From: Actinomycetes bacterium
GTDB lineage: Bacteria > Actinomycetota > Acidimicrobiia > Acidimicrobiales > Palsa-688
DNA length: 16,954 nt
Direction: 5' to 3'
Assembly: GCA_021846485.1 (NCBI GenBank)
Contig: JAJZWW010000021.1
Location: 1-16,954, forward strand
In this document: in pieces, positions 1 to 7,662 of the stretch
Position numbering within the stretch: the first letter of the stretch is position 1
How the letters are laid out: each line of letters begins with the position of its first letter
The notes under the pieces: model-generated
Database searches by the model: none
Told to the model about the DNA's origin: nothing
The model's input: only the letters and a program-made list of their open reading frames with translations
Position numbers and translations under genes: made by a program

Positions 1-1560
1 GCCCTCGCGTCGCGCCACGGCCTGGTCGTCTGGGACCCCGGCTGGTACGCCGGGAACTACCCGCTGGCCTACAGCGTGCTCACCCCCCCGCTGGTCGGCG
101 CCGCCGGCGCCGGGCCCACCGGGATGCTCGCCGCGGCGGTCGCGGCAGGCGGCTTCGACTCCGTCGCCCGCCGGCTGGCCGGGGGCCGGCGGCCCTCGGG
201 CGTCTGGTACTTCGCGCTGAGCACCCTCATCGCCGTCGGAGTCGGCCAGCTCACCTACCTCTGCGGCGAAGCGGTCGGGCTGCTCGCCGTCCGGGCCGCC
301 CTCGGGCAGCGCGACACCCCTGTCAGGTGGGGACTCGCGGCGGTGCTTGCCGCTCTGTGCGCGCTGGTGTCTCCGCTGGCTGCGGCGTTCGCCGTGCTGG
401 CAGCCGGGGTCCTCGCAGTGGGGCGAGCCGGCGGGAGGCCGGGAGCCGAGCAGCCCGGGGCGGCCGGACTGGTGGCCGTGGTCGTGGCCGCCGGCGCCAC
501 CGTGGGGGTGGTCGGCCTCGTGGTCTTCCCCGGCGACGGTCCGTTCCCCTTCGCCTGGACCGGCCTGGTCGTGGTCGAGGCGCTCTGCGCGGTAGTGGCC
601 ATCGCCGGTGGCCGGCTGCTCCACCTGCCGCCGCTGGTGCGGGCCGGGGCGGTCGCCTACGGGCTGGCCACCCTGGCCAGCTTCCTCGTCGCCAACCCGC
701 TCGGGGGCAACGCTCCCCGCCTGGCCGAGTCGGTCGGACTGCCCCTCGCCGCGTGCGGGCTCGGCGCCGGCAACCCCCGCCGGCGGGCCACGGTCGCGGC
801 CGTCGCGGTCCTCGCGCCCTTCGTCGTGTGGCAGTGGGCCCCGTCGACCGGCTTCACGACCCGGGCGGACCGGCCGCGCTCCGACCGGGCGTCGTACTAC
901 GCGCCGCTCGACGAGCAGCTCGCGCTACGGGCCGGGCGACAACCGATCCGGGTGGAGGTGGTGCCCACCCGGGACCACTACGAGTCCCTCTACGTCCCCT
1001 CGGCCCGGGTGTCGCTCGCCCGTGGGTGGGAACGCCAGATCGACGTGGCACGCAACCCGCTCTTCTACCACGCGGGGACCCTCGACGACCGCAGCTACCT
1101 CGCCTGGCTGCGGAACGACGGCGTCGCCTACGTCGCCCTCGCCCGGGCCCCGCTCGACTACGCGGGACGAGCCGAGGCCGCCCTGCTGCGATCCGGCGTG
1201 CCCGGCCTGGTCCGGGTCTGGCGGTCCGGCGGGTGGACGCTGTGGCGGGTCAGCTCGTCGCCCGGGATCGTCTCGGGGCCCGCCCGGCTGATGGCGCTCG
1301 GCGCCGACCGGGTGGTCCTCGAGGTCCACCGGCCCGGGCGGGTGACCGTCCGAGTCCGCTGGACGCCGTACTTCACGCTCGCCTCCGACAAGGCGTGCCT
1401 CGCGCCGAGCTCCGGGGGCTGGACCCTCGTGCGCACCGCGGCGCCCGGGCGGGTGGCTCTCGGGGTCTCCCTCCTCCCCACCCGCCAGGCCCGCTGCGCC
1501 ACCCGGGCCGCCACCGGGTCCGGTGAGCTGCGCCACCCGGGCCGCCACCGGGTCCGGTGA
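1..1560 (+). CDS. Polytopic membrane protein with C-terminal exported domain (5' end outside window)
   Basis: The frame is open from the first base, so the true start lies upstream; 519 residues are visible. Residues 1-285 hold several hydrophobic segments of Leu/Ala/Val/Gly separated by short Arg-rich loops. Near the edge is a loop with WDPGWYAGNYP (about 11-21), the sort of Asp- and aromatic-rich first outer loop seen in GT-C-like glycosyltransferases and related actinobacterial membrane proteins. From about 288 to the end the chain is soluble, with a GWERQID stretch and a run ending GGWTLWRV, probably facing the cell exterior. I recognise the general type (conserved actinobacterial membrane protein, possibly envelope glycan related) but not a specific function. 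The last dozen or so residues are encoded by a 34-bp tandem duplication and are probably not the ancestral C-terminus. The next gene begins 99 bp downstream on the same strand. Confidence 0.8.
   Translation, partial: ALASRHGLVVWDPGWYAGNYPLAYSVLTPPLVGAAGAGPTGMLAAAVAAGGFDSVARRLAGGRRPSGVWYFALSTLIAVGVGQLTYLCGEAVGLLAVRAALGQRDTPVRWGLAAVLAALCALVSPLAAAFAVLAAGVLAVGRAGGRPGAEQPGAAGLVAVVVAAGATVGVVGLVVFPGDGPFPFAWTGLVVVEALCAVVAIAGGRLLHLPPLVRAGAVAYGLATLASFLVANPLGGNAPRLAESVGLPLAACGLGAGNPRRRATVAAVAVLAPFVVWQWAPSTGFTTRADRPRSDRASYYAPLDEQLALRAGRQPIRVEVVPTRDHYESLYVPSARVSLARGWERQIDVARNPLFYHAGTLDDRSYLAWLRNDGVAYVALARAPLDYAGRAEAALLRSGVPGLVRVWRSGGWTLWRVSSSPGIVSGPARLMALGADRVVLEVHRPGRVTVRVRWTPYFTLASDKACLAPSSGGWTLVRTAAPGRVALGVSLLPTRQARCATRAATGSGELRHPGRHRVR
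1493..1560 (+). repeat. Exact 34-bp tandem duplication spanning a stop codon
   Basis: Bases 1493-1526 and 1527-1560 are identical; each copy starts GCTGCGCCACCCGGG and ends GGGTCCGGTGA. Because 34 is not a multiple of three, the second copy shifts the reading frame. The TGA closing copy 1 is out of frame and the TGA closing copy 2 ends the membrane protein. Reading through with only one copy would extend the protein by 33 codons to a TGA at 1661-1663, overlapping the next gene's ATG at 1660. Confidence 0.9.
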
Positions 1561-1608
1561 GCGGCTGACGCAAGGTCCCGGCGGTCCGCCCGACCGGGTG
1601 GCGGCGCG

Positions 1609-1615
1609 CTACGTT
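1609..1615 (+). promoter_or_regulatory. Possible -10 element for the acyl-CoA synthetase
   Basis: CTACGTT resembles the CTAGnTT heptamers seen before other genes in this window. It lies 44 bp ahead of the ATG at 1660, which has an AGAGG ribosome site at 1651-1655. No convincing -35 box was found. If the duplication at 1493-1560 is recent, this sequence may once have been coding. Confidence 0.3.
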
Positions 1616-1659
1616 GCGCTCGCGGGCGTGATCGGCGCCCGCGTCGGGAAAGAGGTCGA

Positions 1660-3306
1660 ATGACCAGCTCGTCGTACGCCCACGGCACCGGCGAGGTGCC
1701 CCTGCTGGGCGAGACCATCGGGGCCAACCTGGCGGCCACCGCCAGCCGGCTACCCGACCACGAGGCGCTCGTCGAGGTGCAGACCGGGAGGCGCTGGACA
1801 TACCGCGAGCTGGAGGGCTGGGCCCACCGGGTAGCCCTCGGGCTGCTGACGCGCGGCGTGCGCCCCGGGGACCGGGTCGGCATCTGGAGCCCCAACTGCG
1901 CCGAGTGGGTGGCGGTCCAGTACGGGACGGCGATGATCGGGGCGATCCTCGTCAACGTCAACCCGGCGTACCGCACCTCCGAGCTGGACTACGTCGTGCG
2001 CCAGTCGGGGATGCGCACGCTGGTGAGCGCCACCGCTCACAAGACCAGCGACTACCGCTCCATGGTCGCGCAGGTCCGGCCCTCCGCCCCGGAACTGCGC
2101 GACGTGGTGTACATCGGCGACCCGAGCTGGGACGAGCTGGTCGACGCCGGCGACGGCGCCGACCCCGGGGATCTCGAGGGGATCGGGGCCGGCCTGGCCT
2201 TCGACGACCCGATCAACATCCAGTACACCTCGGGCACCACCGGGTTCCCGAAGGGCGCCACCCTGTCGCACCACAACATCTTGAACAACGGCTTCTTCGT
2301 CACCGAGCTGCTCGGCTGCACCGAGGCCGACCGCTTCTGCCTCCCGGTGCCGTTCTACCACTGCTTCGGGATGGTCATGGGCAACCTCGGGTGCAGCTCC
2401 CACGGGGCGACGATCGTGATCCCCGCCCCGGCGTTCGACGCCGAGGCCACCCTGCGCGCCGTCGAGACGGAGCGCTGCAGCGTGCTCTACGGGGTGCCGA
2501 CGATGTTCATCGCCGTCCTCGCCTCGGCCGGCTTCCCCGGCTTCGACCTCACCTCGCTGCGCACCGGGATCATGGCCGGCTCCCCCTGCCCGGTGGAGGT
2601 CATGAGACGGGTCATGACCGAGATGCACATGAGCGAGGTGGCCATCTCCTACGGCATGACCGAGACCTCCCCGGTGTCCACCCAGACGCGCTCCGACGAC
2701 CGCGTCGAGCGGCGCACCGCCACCGTCGGACGCCCCCTCCCGCACCTCGAGGTGAAAGTAGTCGACCCCACCACCGGGCGCGTCGTGCCCCGGGGGACGC
2801 CCGGCGAGGTGTGCACCCGCGGCTACTCGGTGATGCTCGGCTACTGGGAGGAGCCGGACAAGACCGCCGAGGCAGTCGACGCCGCCCGGTGGATGCACAC
2901 CGGCGACCTCGGGACCATGGACCGGGACGGCTACGTCAACGTCGTCGGACGGATCAAGGACCTGGTCATCCGCGGCGGGGAGAACGTCTACCCCCGCGAG
3001 GTGGAGGAGTTCCTCTACGGCCACCCCGACATCGAAGACGTGCAGGTGATCGGCGTCCCCGACGAACGCTACGGCGAGGAGCTGATGGCCTGGATAAAGG
3101 TGCGCGAAGGGCGCCCGCCGCTCACCGCCGAAGACGTCCGGGCGTACTGCAACGGCCGGATCGCCCACCAGAAGATCCCCCGCTACGTGAAGATCGTCGA
3201 CTCGTTCCCGATGACCGTGACCGGCAAGATCCGCAAGGTGGAGATGCGCGAGGTGAGCATCGCCGAGCTCGGTCTCGAGGCGGTCGCCGCCACCCGCACA
3301 GCCTGA
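1660..3306 (+). CDS. Acyl-CoA synthetase, AMP-binding (ANL) family
   Basis: It activates a carboxylic acid, probably a medium- or long-chain fatty acid, to its CoA thioester through an acyl-adenylate in the cytoplasm. The 548 residues match the family length. The ATP-binding P-loop is YTSGTTGFPKG (from 189), the adenine motif is SYGMTE (from 330), and the ribose-binding Asp is D416 in HTGD. The hinge RIKDLVIRGGEN begins near 431 and the catalytic Lys is K523 in TGKIRK. The order and spacing resemble the ACSF2/FadD35-type branch; substrate cannot be read from sequence. The start is the ATG with AGAGG four bases upstream. It follows a membrane protein gene and is followed by tandem repeats that include its stop codon, then a pseudogene, so no pathway partner is evident. 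Confidence 0.95.
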   Translation: MTSSSYAHGTGEVPLLGETIGANLAATASRLPDHEALVEVQTGRRWTYRELEGWAHRVALGLLTRGVRPGDRVGIWSPNCAEWVAVQYGTAMIGAILVNVNPAYRTSELDYVVRQSGMRTLVSATAHKTSDYRSMVAQVRPSAPELRDVVYIGDPSWDELVDAGDGADPGDLEGIGAGLAFDDPINIQYTSGTTGFPKGATLSHHNILNNGFFVTELLGCTEADRFCLPVPFYHCFGMVMGNLGCSSHGATIVIPAPAFDAEATLRAVETERCSVLYGVPTMFIAVLASAGFPGFDLTSLRTGIMAGSPCPVEVMRRVMTEMHMSEVAISYGMTETSPVSTQTRSDDRVERRTATVGRPLPHLEVKVVDPTTGRVVPRGTPGEVCTRGYSVMLGYWEEPDKTAEAVDAARWMHTGDLGTMDRDGYVNVVGRIKDLVIRGGENVYPREVEEFLYGHPDIEDVQVIGVPDERYGEELMAWIKVREGRPPLTAEDVRAYCNGRIAHQKIPRYVKIVDSFPMTVTGKIRKVEMREVSIAELGLEAVAATRTA

Positions 3307-3367
3307 CCACCCGCACAGCCTGACCACCCGCACAGCCTGACCGCCGGCACAGCCTGACCGCCGGCAC
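3291..3367 (+). repeat. 17-bp tandem repeat across the acyl-CoA synthetase stop codon
   Basis: The unit CACCCGCACAGCCTGAC occurs exactly at 3291-3307, 3308-3324 and 3325-3341. A fourth copy with two changes (CGCCGGCACAGCCTGAC) is at 3342-3358, and a partial fifth runs to 3367. The first unit contains the gene's last codons and its TGA (3304-3306), so the array is an expansion of the gene's own 3' end. The unit is half the length of the 34-bp duplication near 1500 but differs in sequence. Confidence 0.9.
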
Positions 3368-3394
3368 CCGGACTGCGGGCGTCGCCGGCGGCCG

Positions 3395-3936
3395 GTGGGA
3401 CGGCGGAGGTTCGTGCAGGCCGCGGCGGCCACCACAGCCGGGCTCTGGGCCCCGCCGGTGGTCGAGTCGCTGGTGAGCCAGGCCGCCGCGGCCAGCGCGC
3501 CGCCGGCGCATCCCGGCTCGGGGACGGTCACCTCCGGGACCACGACCCTGGTGCCAACCGGTGCCGCCCGGCACCCGTCTCCGAGGTGACCATCTTCGGG
3601 GCGTTCGGCCTGGCGAGCTCGGGCGGCTCGCCGTGGGTGGCCGACGAGCACGCAGACGTCGTCTGCCGCGTCGACCTGGGCTCGGCCACGATCTCGACGT
3701 ACGCCGGCGACGGCCTGGCGGCCCACCTGGACGGGACCGGGGGCGGAGGCCCGGCGACCGGCGCCGAGGTCCCCTACCCCCAGGGGCTGACCATCGACAG
3801 CGCCGGCAACCTCTACATCCTGCGGATCGAGGAGCCGGATCCGGCAGCGGGCGCAGCGGCCCGCCAGGGCGGCCCGGGTCGGCGGCGCCTAACATGGGCC
3901 GGCGTGCCGGCAACGTGGACGCCGTATTGGACCTGA
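3395..3936 (+). pseudogene. Relic of a Tat-exported NHL-repeat protein, frameshifted and truncated
   Basis: Two reading frames share one degraded gene. From GTG 3395 the first frame gives a twin-arginine signal (GRRRFVQ followed by an Ala-rich hydrophobic stretch and ASA-like cleavage region) and stops at 3589. The second frame, open from 3307 but protein-like from about 3586, encodes one NHL beta-propeller unit. Its features are WVADEHADVVCRVD, then ISTYAGDG, then GGGGPATGAEV, and finally PQGLTIDSAGNLYI, which ends at 3819. Intact relatives carry several such units and continue past NLYI with an ADT-like strand. Here similarity stops and the frame ends at 3936. A single missing base or two extra bases between 3510 and 3586 would join the pieces, but the lost 3' part means it is not simply a sequencing slip. 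No good ribosome site precedes 3395. Confidence 0.65.
3889..3895 (+). promoter_or_regulatory. Possible -10 element for the 3978 membrane protein gene
   Basis: CTAACAT is an AT-rich TAnnnT hexamer context inside a very GC-rich stretch, 82 bp ahead of the chosen GTG start at 3978. It lies at the decayed 3' end of the NHL relic. No clear -35 box is seen. Confidence 0.3.
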
Positions 3937-3977
3937 CGCGCACCGGACGCCCGGGGACCGACGGAGAGGCGAGCCCC

Positions 3978-5807
3978 GTGAAGCCCCCCCTCCAACTCCG
4001 CCGCGCCCGGCGACCCGGAGGAGATCACCGGGCGCCAGGAACCTCTGGTGGCCCGTCCCGCGCGGCCTCGGGACTCCTCGGCGTGGTCGGCGCCGTCGCG
4101 GTGGTCACCTGGCTGTGGGTCCTCACCCACCACGTCAACGGGGCAGCGGTCAGCTCGGACGGGGCGACAGTGATGCTCGAAGCCGACGCCGTCCTCCACG
4201 GCAACCTGGTGCTCCACGGCTGGTGGCTGTCGCTCGATTCGTGGTGGACCCTCGACGTCGTCGTGTTCGCCGCGGCAATGGGCGTCGTCGGCTCCTACCC
4301 CGCCCTGCTGCTCGTCGTGCCCGCCCTGGTCGCCGGCCTGGCCGTCGTGGCCGGTGTGGTCCTCGCCCGGCGGGGGCAGCGCGGCGCACCGGCGTGGGCC
4401 GGCAGCCTGCTCGTGGTCGGGGTCCTCGCCTTCCCCGGACACCCGCTCGCGACCCAGTTCCTCGCCAGCCCCTGGCACCAGACGACGATCCTCTACGCGC
4501 TGGCGGCCTTCATCGCGCTCCGCCGGGGGCGCTTCGGGCTGGGCTGGGCGCTGGCGGTGGTGCTCCTCGGCGCGGGGATGCTCGGGGACCTGATGATGGT
4601 CGCCTACGGCACGGTTCCGGTGGCCCTGGGCGGGGTCGTCGCCATCCTCCGGCGCCGCTCGCTGCGCGCCGGGGCCGCTCCGCTGACCGCCGCCGCCCTC
4701 GCCACCGCCGGCGCCTACCTGGTCCGCGTCCTGACTGCCGCGCTCGGCGCCTACCGGCTCGGTCCGACCAACCCCCGGGCGGGGGTGACCGAGGCGCTCC
4801 ACAACCTCCACCTGCTCGTGACCCTCGCGCTGCCCGGGATGTGGGGGGTACGCAGCGTCTCGGGTCTCGGCTCCGGGGGGGCCGGACCAGCGATCCACGC
4901 CGCGCACCTGGTGGGCTTCTGCGCGGTCGCCGCCGGCTTCCTCTTCGCCCTCTGGTCCCTCCTCCGCGGCGCCCTCGCCGGCCGGGTGCCCGGCGAGAGC
5001 GCGGTGGCCGGCGGGGCGACGGGTGGGGCGGGGCGGGCCGGGGCGGAGAGCGGTACCGCCAGGAGCAGCGAGGGGATCGGCCGGGCGGGCACGGAGGGCG
5101 GCTGGGCGGCTGGGACGCGAAGAAGGGCGGCCGGGGCTCGCAGCGTCAGGCCGCCGGCCGGGGAAGCCGAGCCGTGGCGCCTGGACGACATCCTGGTGAT
5201 CGCCGCCTTCGGGCCCGCGCTCAGCTACGTGGTGCTCGCGCTCACCCCCAGCCCCGCCTACTTCCGGTACCTGACCGCGACGGTGGTGTTCGCCACGATC
5301 GCCGCCGGCCGGATGCTGACCCGCTGGTGGTCGCAGACGCCTGCAGCGACCTGGCGCCGCGCCGCCGAGGTGGTCGCCGGGGTGACGCTCGCCGGCTTCG
5401 TCGCCGGCTCCGGGCTGCAGCTCGCCCGACCCGCCGCGACGAGCCCCGAGCCGACGCTGGTGAGCTTCCTCCGCAGCCGCCACCTGAGCGTCGGGGTGGG
5501 CGACTACTGGGCTGCGTCGATCACCACCGTCGAGACCAGGGGCGCGATCCGCGTACGGCCGGTAGTGGCCGACCCCTCCGGCCAGCTCGAGGCGTACAAC
5601 AAGGGCCCGGTGCGCTCCTGGTTCGCCGGGGTCGGGTTCCAGTTCCTCGTGTTCCACGGGAACGGCGGGTACGGGGGGGTGGACCTGCCGCACGCGGAGA
5701 AGACCTGGGGCCCGCCGGCGCACGTGTACTCCGTCGACCATGGCGCCTACACCGTGCTCACCTGGTCCCACCTCGTCCACGTCACCCGCTACGCCCCCCG
5801 GAGGTAG
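3978..5807 (+). CDS. Large polytopic membrane protein with C-terminal exported domain
   Basis: I chose GTG 3978 because GGAGAGG (3963-3969) sits eight bases upstream and it gives a short Arg-rich cytoplasmic start before the first membrane segment (about 33-52). The result is 609 residues. Multiple hydrophobic helices follow, with two long Leu/Val/Ala blocks near 90-130. A hydrophilic Gly/Ala/Arg-rich linker spans about 332-397, then two more membrane segments. A soluble C-terminal part of about 125 residues starts near 483 and contains FLRSRHL, VGDYWAASI and FLVFHGNGGYGG. The layout (helical bundle plus exported C-terminal domain) parallels the gene at 1-1560, suggesting a related envelope-associated role such as GT-C-like glycosyl transfer, but I cannot name a substrate. 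An ATG at 3894 in the same frame is an alternative start; it lacks a ribosome site and adds a polar extension. Confidence 0.8.
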   Translation: MKPPLQLRRARRPGGDHRAPGTSGGPSRAASGLLGVVGAVAVVTWLWVLTHHVNGAAVSSDGATVMLEADAVLHGNLVLHGWWLSLDSWWTLDVVVFAAAMGVVGSYPALLLVVPALVAGLAVVAGVVLARRGQRGAPAWAGSLLVVGVLAFPGHPLATQFLASPWHQTTILYALAAFIALRRGRFGLGWALAVVLLGAGMLGDLMMVAYGTVPVALGGVVAILRRRSLRAGAAPLTAAALATAGAYLVRVLTAALGAYRLGPTNPRAGVTEALHNLHLLVTLALPGMWGVRSVSGLGSGGAGPAIHAAHLVGFCAVAAGFLFALWSLLRGALAGRVPGESAVAGGATGGAGRAGAESGTARSSEGIGRAGTEGGWAAGTRRRAAGARSVRPPAGEAEPWRLDDILVIAAFGPALSYVVLALTPSPAYFRYLTATVVFATIAAGRMLTRWWSQTPAATWRRAAEVVAGVTLAGFVAGSGLQLARPAATSPEPTLVSFLRSRHLSVGVGDYWAASITTVETRGAIRVRPVVADPSGQLEAYNKGPVRSWFAGVGFQFLVFHGNGGYGGVDLPHAEKTWGPPAHVYSVDHGAYTVLTWSHLVHVTRYAPRR

Positions 5808-5874
5808 CCACCCACAGGACCCGGCACGGTCGGCTCCGGCGCACCCAGTCCCCGACGGCTGATGTCCCGCCTGC

Positions 5875-5911
5875 CTAGATTGCGGGAAGGAGAGCGTCGC
5901 AACCCTGGAGG
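5875..5911 (+). promoter_or_regulatory. Putative -10 (CTAGATT) and ribosome site of the serine hydrolase
   Basis: CTAGATT at 5875-5881 is a -10-like heptamer of the type repeated in this window. GGAGG at 5907-5911 is six bases from the ATG at 5918. The leader would be about 30 bases. The -35 region is not recognisable. Confidence 0.5.
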
Positions 5912-5917
5912 CACCCC

Positions 5918-7147
5918 ATGGCCGAGCTGGAGCAGGAGACCGAGGCCGAGAAGGTCGGTCTGAGCAGCGAGCGCTTGGCGCGCATCGAGGGACACTTCGC
6001 CCGATATGTCGACGACCGGCGCCTGGCCGGCTGGCTCGCCGTCGTCACCCGGCGCGGACAGGTCGCCTACCTGGCCAGGCGCGGCATGCGCGACCTCGAA
6101 GAGGGTGCCCCCGTCGAGGTCGACACCCTCTGGCGTTGGTACTCGATGACCAAGCCGCTCACCTCGGTGGCGGCGATGATGCTCTACGAGGAGGGAGCCT
6201 TCGACCTGCGCGACCCGGTCGGGCGCTGGATCCCGTCGCTGGCCGACCCTCAGGTGTACCTTGCCGGCCCGCCGGCCAAGCCGGTCACCAGGCCGGCCAC
6301 CGAGCCGATCCGGGCGTGGCACCTGCTCACCCACACCGCCGGGTTGACCTACGGCTTCCACCACGTCCACCCCGTCGACGCGATGTACCGGGCCGCCGGC
6401 TTCGAGTGGGGCCATCCGAAGGGGATGGACCTGGCGGGCTGCGTCGACGCCTGGGCCGGCCTCCCGCTCATGTTCGACCCCGGCAGCGAGTGGGCCTACT
6501 CCGTGGCCACCGACGTCCTCGGCCGCCTGGTGGAGGTGATCTCCGGCCAACCCCTCGACGAGGTGCTCCGCACCCGGGTGCTCGGGCCGCTCGGCATGGA
6601 CGACACCGCCTTCTGGGTGGACGCCGACCGCTCGGAGCGGATGGCGGCGCTCTACACCGCCCACCCCGGGACCCGCCGGGCGGCGCCGATCGACGGGTCC
6701 GCCGCACTGGAGCCCCGGCGGATGCTCTCCGGCGGCGGCGGGCTCATCGGTTCGGCGCGCGACTACCACCGCTTCACCCAGATGCTCCTCCGGCGGGGGG
6801 AGCTCGACGGCGTCCGGCTGCTCGGCACGCGCACGGTCGACTACATGACCACCAACCACCTCCCGGGCCATCTCGACCTCGAGACCTTCGGCCGCAGGCT
6901 CTTCGCCGAGACGTCCTACGACGGCATCGGCTTCGGGCTCGGCTTCTCGGTGACCGACGACCCCTCCGCGGCGAAGGTCCTCGGCTCGCGGGGGGAGTAC
7001 GGCTGGGGCGGGGCGGCGAGCACCGCCTTCTGGGTGGACCCGGCCGAGGAGATGACCGTCTTGTTCTTCACCCAGCTCATGCCCTCGAGCACCCACCCGA
7101 TCCGCTCCGAGCTGAAGACCCTCGTGTACCAGTCGATCCTCGAGTAG
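5918..7147 (+). CDS. Serine hydrolase, class C beta-lactamase-like fold (family VIII esterase type)
   Basis: This is a 409-residue cytoplasmic-looking protein without signal peptide. The nucleophile motif SxxK is S76-M-T-K79, followed by the helix PLTSVAAMMLYEEG. The catalytic Tyr is Y194 in SEWAYSVATD, where classical enzymes have YxN; Val at the third position is usual in esterase-type members. Near the C-terminus W363-G-G replaces the KTG motif of true beta-lactamases, as in the EstB-like carboxylesterases. Family knowledge therefore favours hydrolysis of short esters or amides rather than antibiotic resistance; the natural substrate is unknown. The ATG is supported by GGAGG six bases upstream. 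It appears to be a single-gene unit, with its own promoter-like heptamer and palindromes after the stop. Confidence 0.9.
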   Translation: MAELEQETEAEKVGLSSERLARIEGHFARYVDDRRLAGWLAVVTRRGQVAYLARRGMRDLEEGAPVEVDTLWRWYSMTKPLTSVAAMMLYEEGAFDLRDPVGRWIPSLADPQVYLAGPPAKPVTRPATEPIRAWHLLTHTAGLTYGFHHVHPVDAMYRAAGFEWGHPKGMDLAGCVDAWAGLPLMFDPGSEWAYSVATDVLGRLVEVISGQPLDEVLRTRVLGPLGMDDTAFWVDADRSERMAALYTAHPGTRRAAPIDGSAALEPRRMLSGGGGLIGSARDYHRFTQMLLRRGELDGVRLLGTRTVDYMTTNHLPGHLDLETFGRRLFAETSYDGIGFGLGFSVTDDPSAAKVLGSRGEYGWGGAASTAFWVDPAEEMTVLFFTQLMPSSTHPIRSELKTLVYQSILE

Positions 7148-7152
7148 GGCGG

Positions 7153-7186
7153 CGAGCCGGCTCGGTGGCGGGTGGCCGGACCCACC
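7153..7186 (+). terminator. Weak hairpin pair after the serine hydrolase
   Basis: CGAGCCGGCTCG (7153-7164) is a 12-bp palindrome six bases after the stop. GGTGG (7171-7175) can pair with CCACC (7182-7186) around a six-base loop. No T-tract follows. It could be a GC-type terminator, but such palindromes also occur by chance at this base composition. Confidence 0.25.
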
Positions 7187-7297
7187 GGCCCGCGCTCCCC
7201 CGCCTCCCCGAATGCACCGGCCCGCGGGTCACCGCCCCACCGCCGCCCTCCCGCCCCGGAACAGCCGGCGTGGGCTCGCCGCACGACTGCCGGGGGT

Positions 7298-7304
7298 CTA
7301 GGTT
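7298..7304 (+). promoter_or_regulatory. Putative leaderless -10 element CTAGGTT
   Basis: TAGGTT (7299-7304) ends seven bases before the ATG at 7312, the spacing expected when transcription starts at the start codon. There is no strong ribosome site apart from GAGGG touching the ATG. The same heptamer, at nearly the same distance, precedes the gene at 12422. Confidence 0.5.
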
Positions 7305-7311
7305 CTGAGGG

Positions 7312-7629
7312 ATGGCCAGCATCCCCACCGCTCCCGTCGCCGCCGGTTCGATCGTCGCCGGCTACCTGGTTGCCCGCAGCGCCGGGAGACGCCAGGTGGG
7401 TGCCGCGGTGCTCGTACCCGCGGCCACCTGGTGCGCCTGGAGGTGGCGAAAGCAGGCCGGAGGCGCGTCCGCCGGCGGGCTGCTCGGCGTCTACCTCGCT
7501 GCGGTCGCCGGGTCCCACCCGCTCGCGAAGAAGGTGGGCACCTGGCCGGCGGTCCTCGGTGGGGCCGGCGCCGCGGGTCTCGCCTCGTGGCTCGTCGCCG
7601 ACCGGCGGGGGCGCCTCGTCAGGAACTAG
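7312..7629 (+). CDS. Small membrane protein of unknown function
   Basis: The 105-residue product is rich in Ala, Gly and Val, with three probable membrane stretches: about 8-22, 30-44 and a longer Gly/Ala/Leu region from about 53 to 97 that may hold one or two helices. Basic residues flank them (SAGRRQ, RWRKQ, DRRGRLVRN), including the C-terminal tail. The ATG directly follows a CTAGGTT promoter-like element, suggesting a leaderless transcript. I do not recognise a family. It faces zwf tail to tail with 33 bp between them, so it is probably a single-gene unit. Third-position GC is like that of its neighbours, which supports real coding. Confidence 0.65.
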   Translation: MASIPTAPVAAGSIVAGYLVARSAGRRQVGAAVLVPAATWCAWRWRKQAGGASAGGLLGVYLAAVAGSHPLAKKVGTWPAVLGGAGAAGLASWLVADRRGRLVRN

Positions 7630-7634
7630 CACTG

Positions 7635-7656
7635 GCGCAGCTGCGCGGCGGCCGCC
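7635..7656. terminator. Palindromes between convergent genes
   Basis: GCGCAGCTGCGC (7635-7646) and GGCGGCCGCC (7647-7656) are adjacent perfect palindromes filling most of the 33-bp gap between the converging small membrane protein gene and zwf. They could serve as a two-way GC-type terminator. There is no T-tract and the loops would be minimal, so the call is weak. Confidence 0.25.
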
Positions 7657-7662
7657 CTCGGC

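Noticed and set aside
3291..3367. CRISPR-like array
   Set aside because: The 17-bp units are directly adjacent with no spacers, and no cas genes are present.
5918..7147. Beta-lactamase resistance gene
   Set aside because: The KTG motif is replaced by WGG and the YxN by YxV, and there is no signal peptide; this fits family VIII esterase-type hydrolases.
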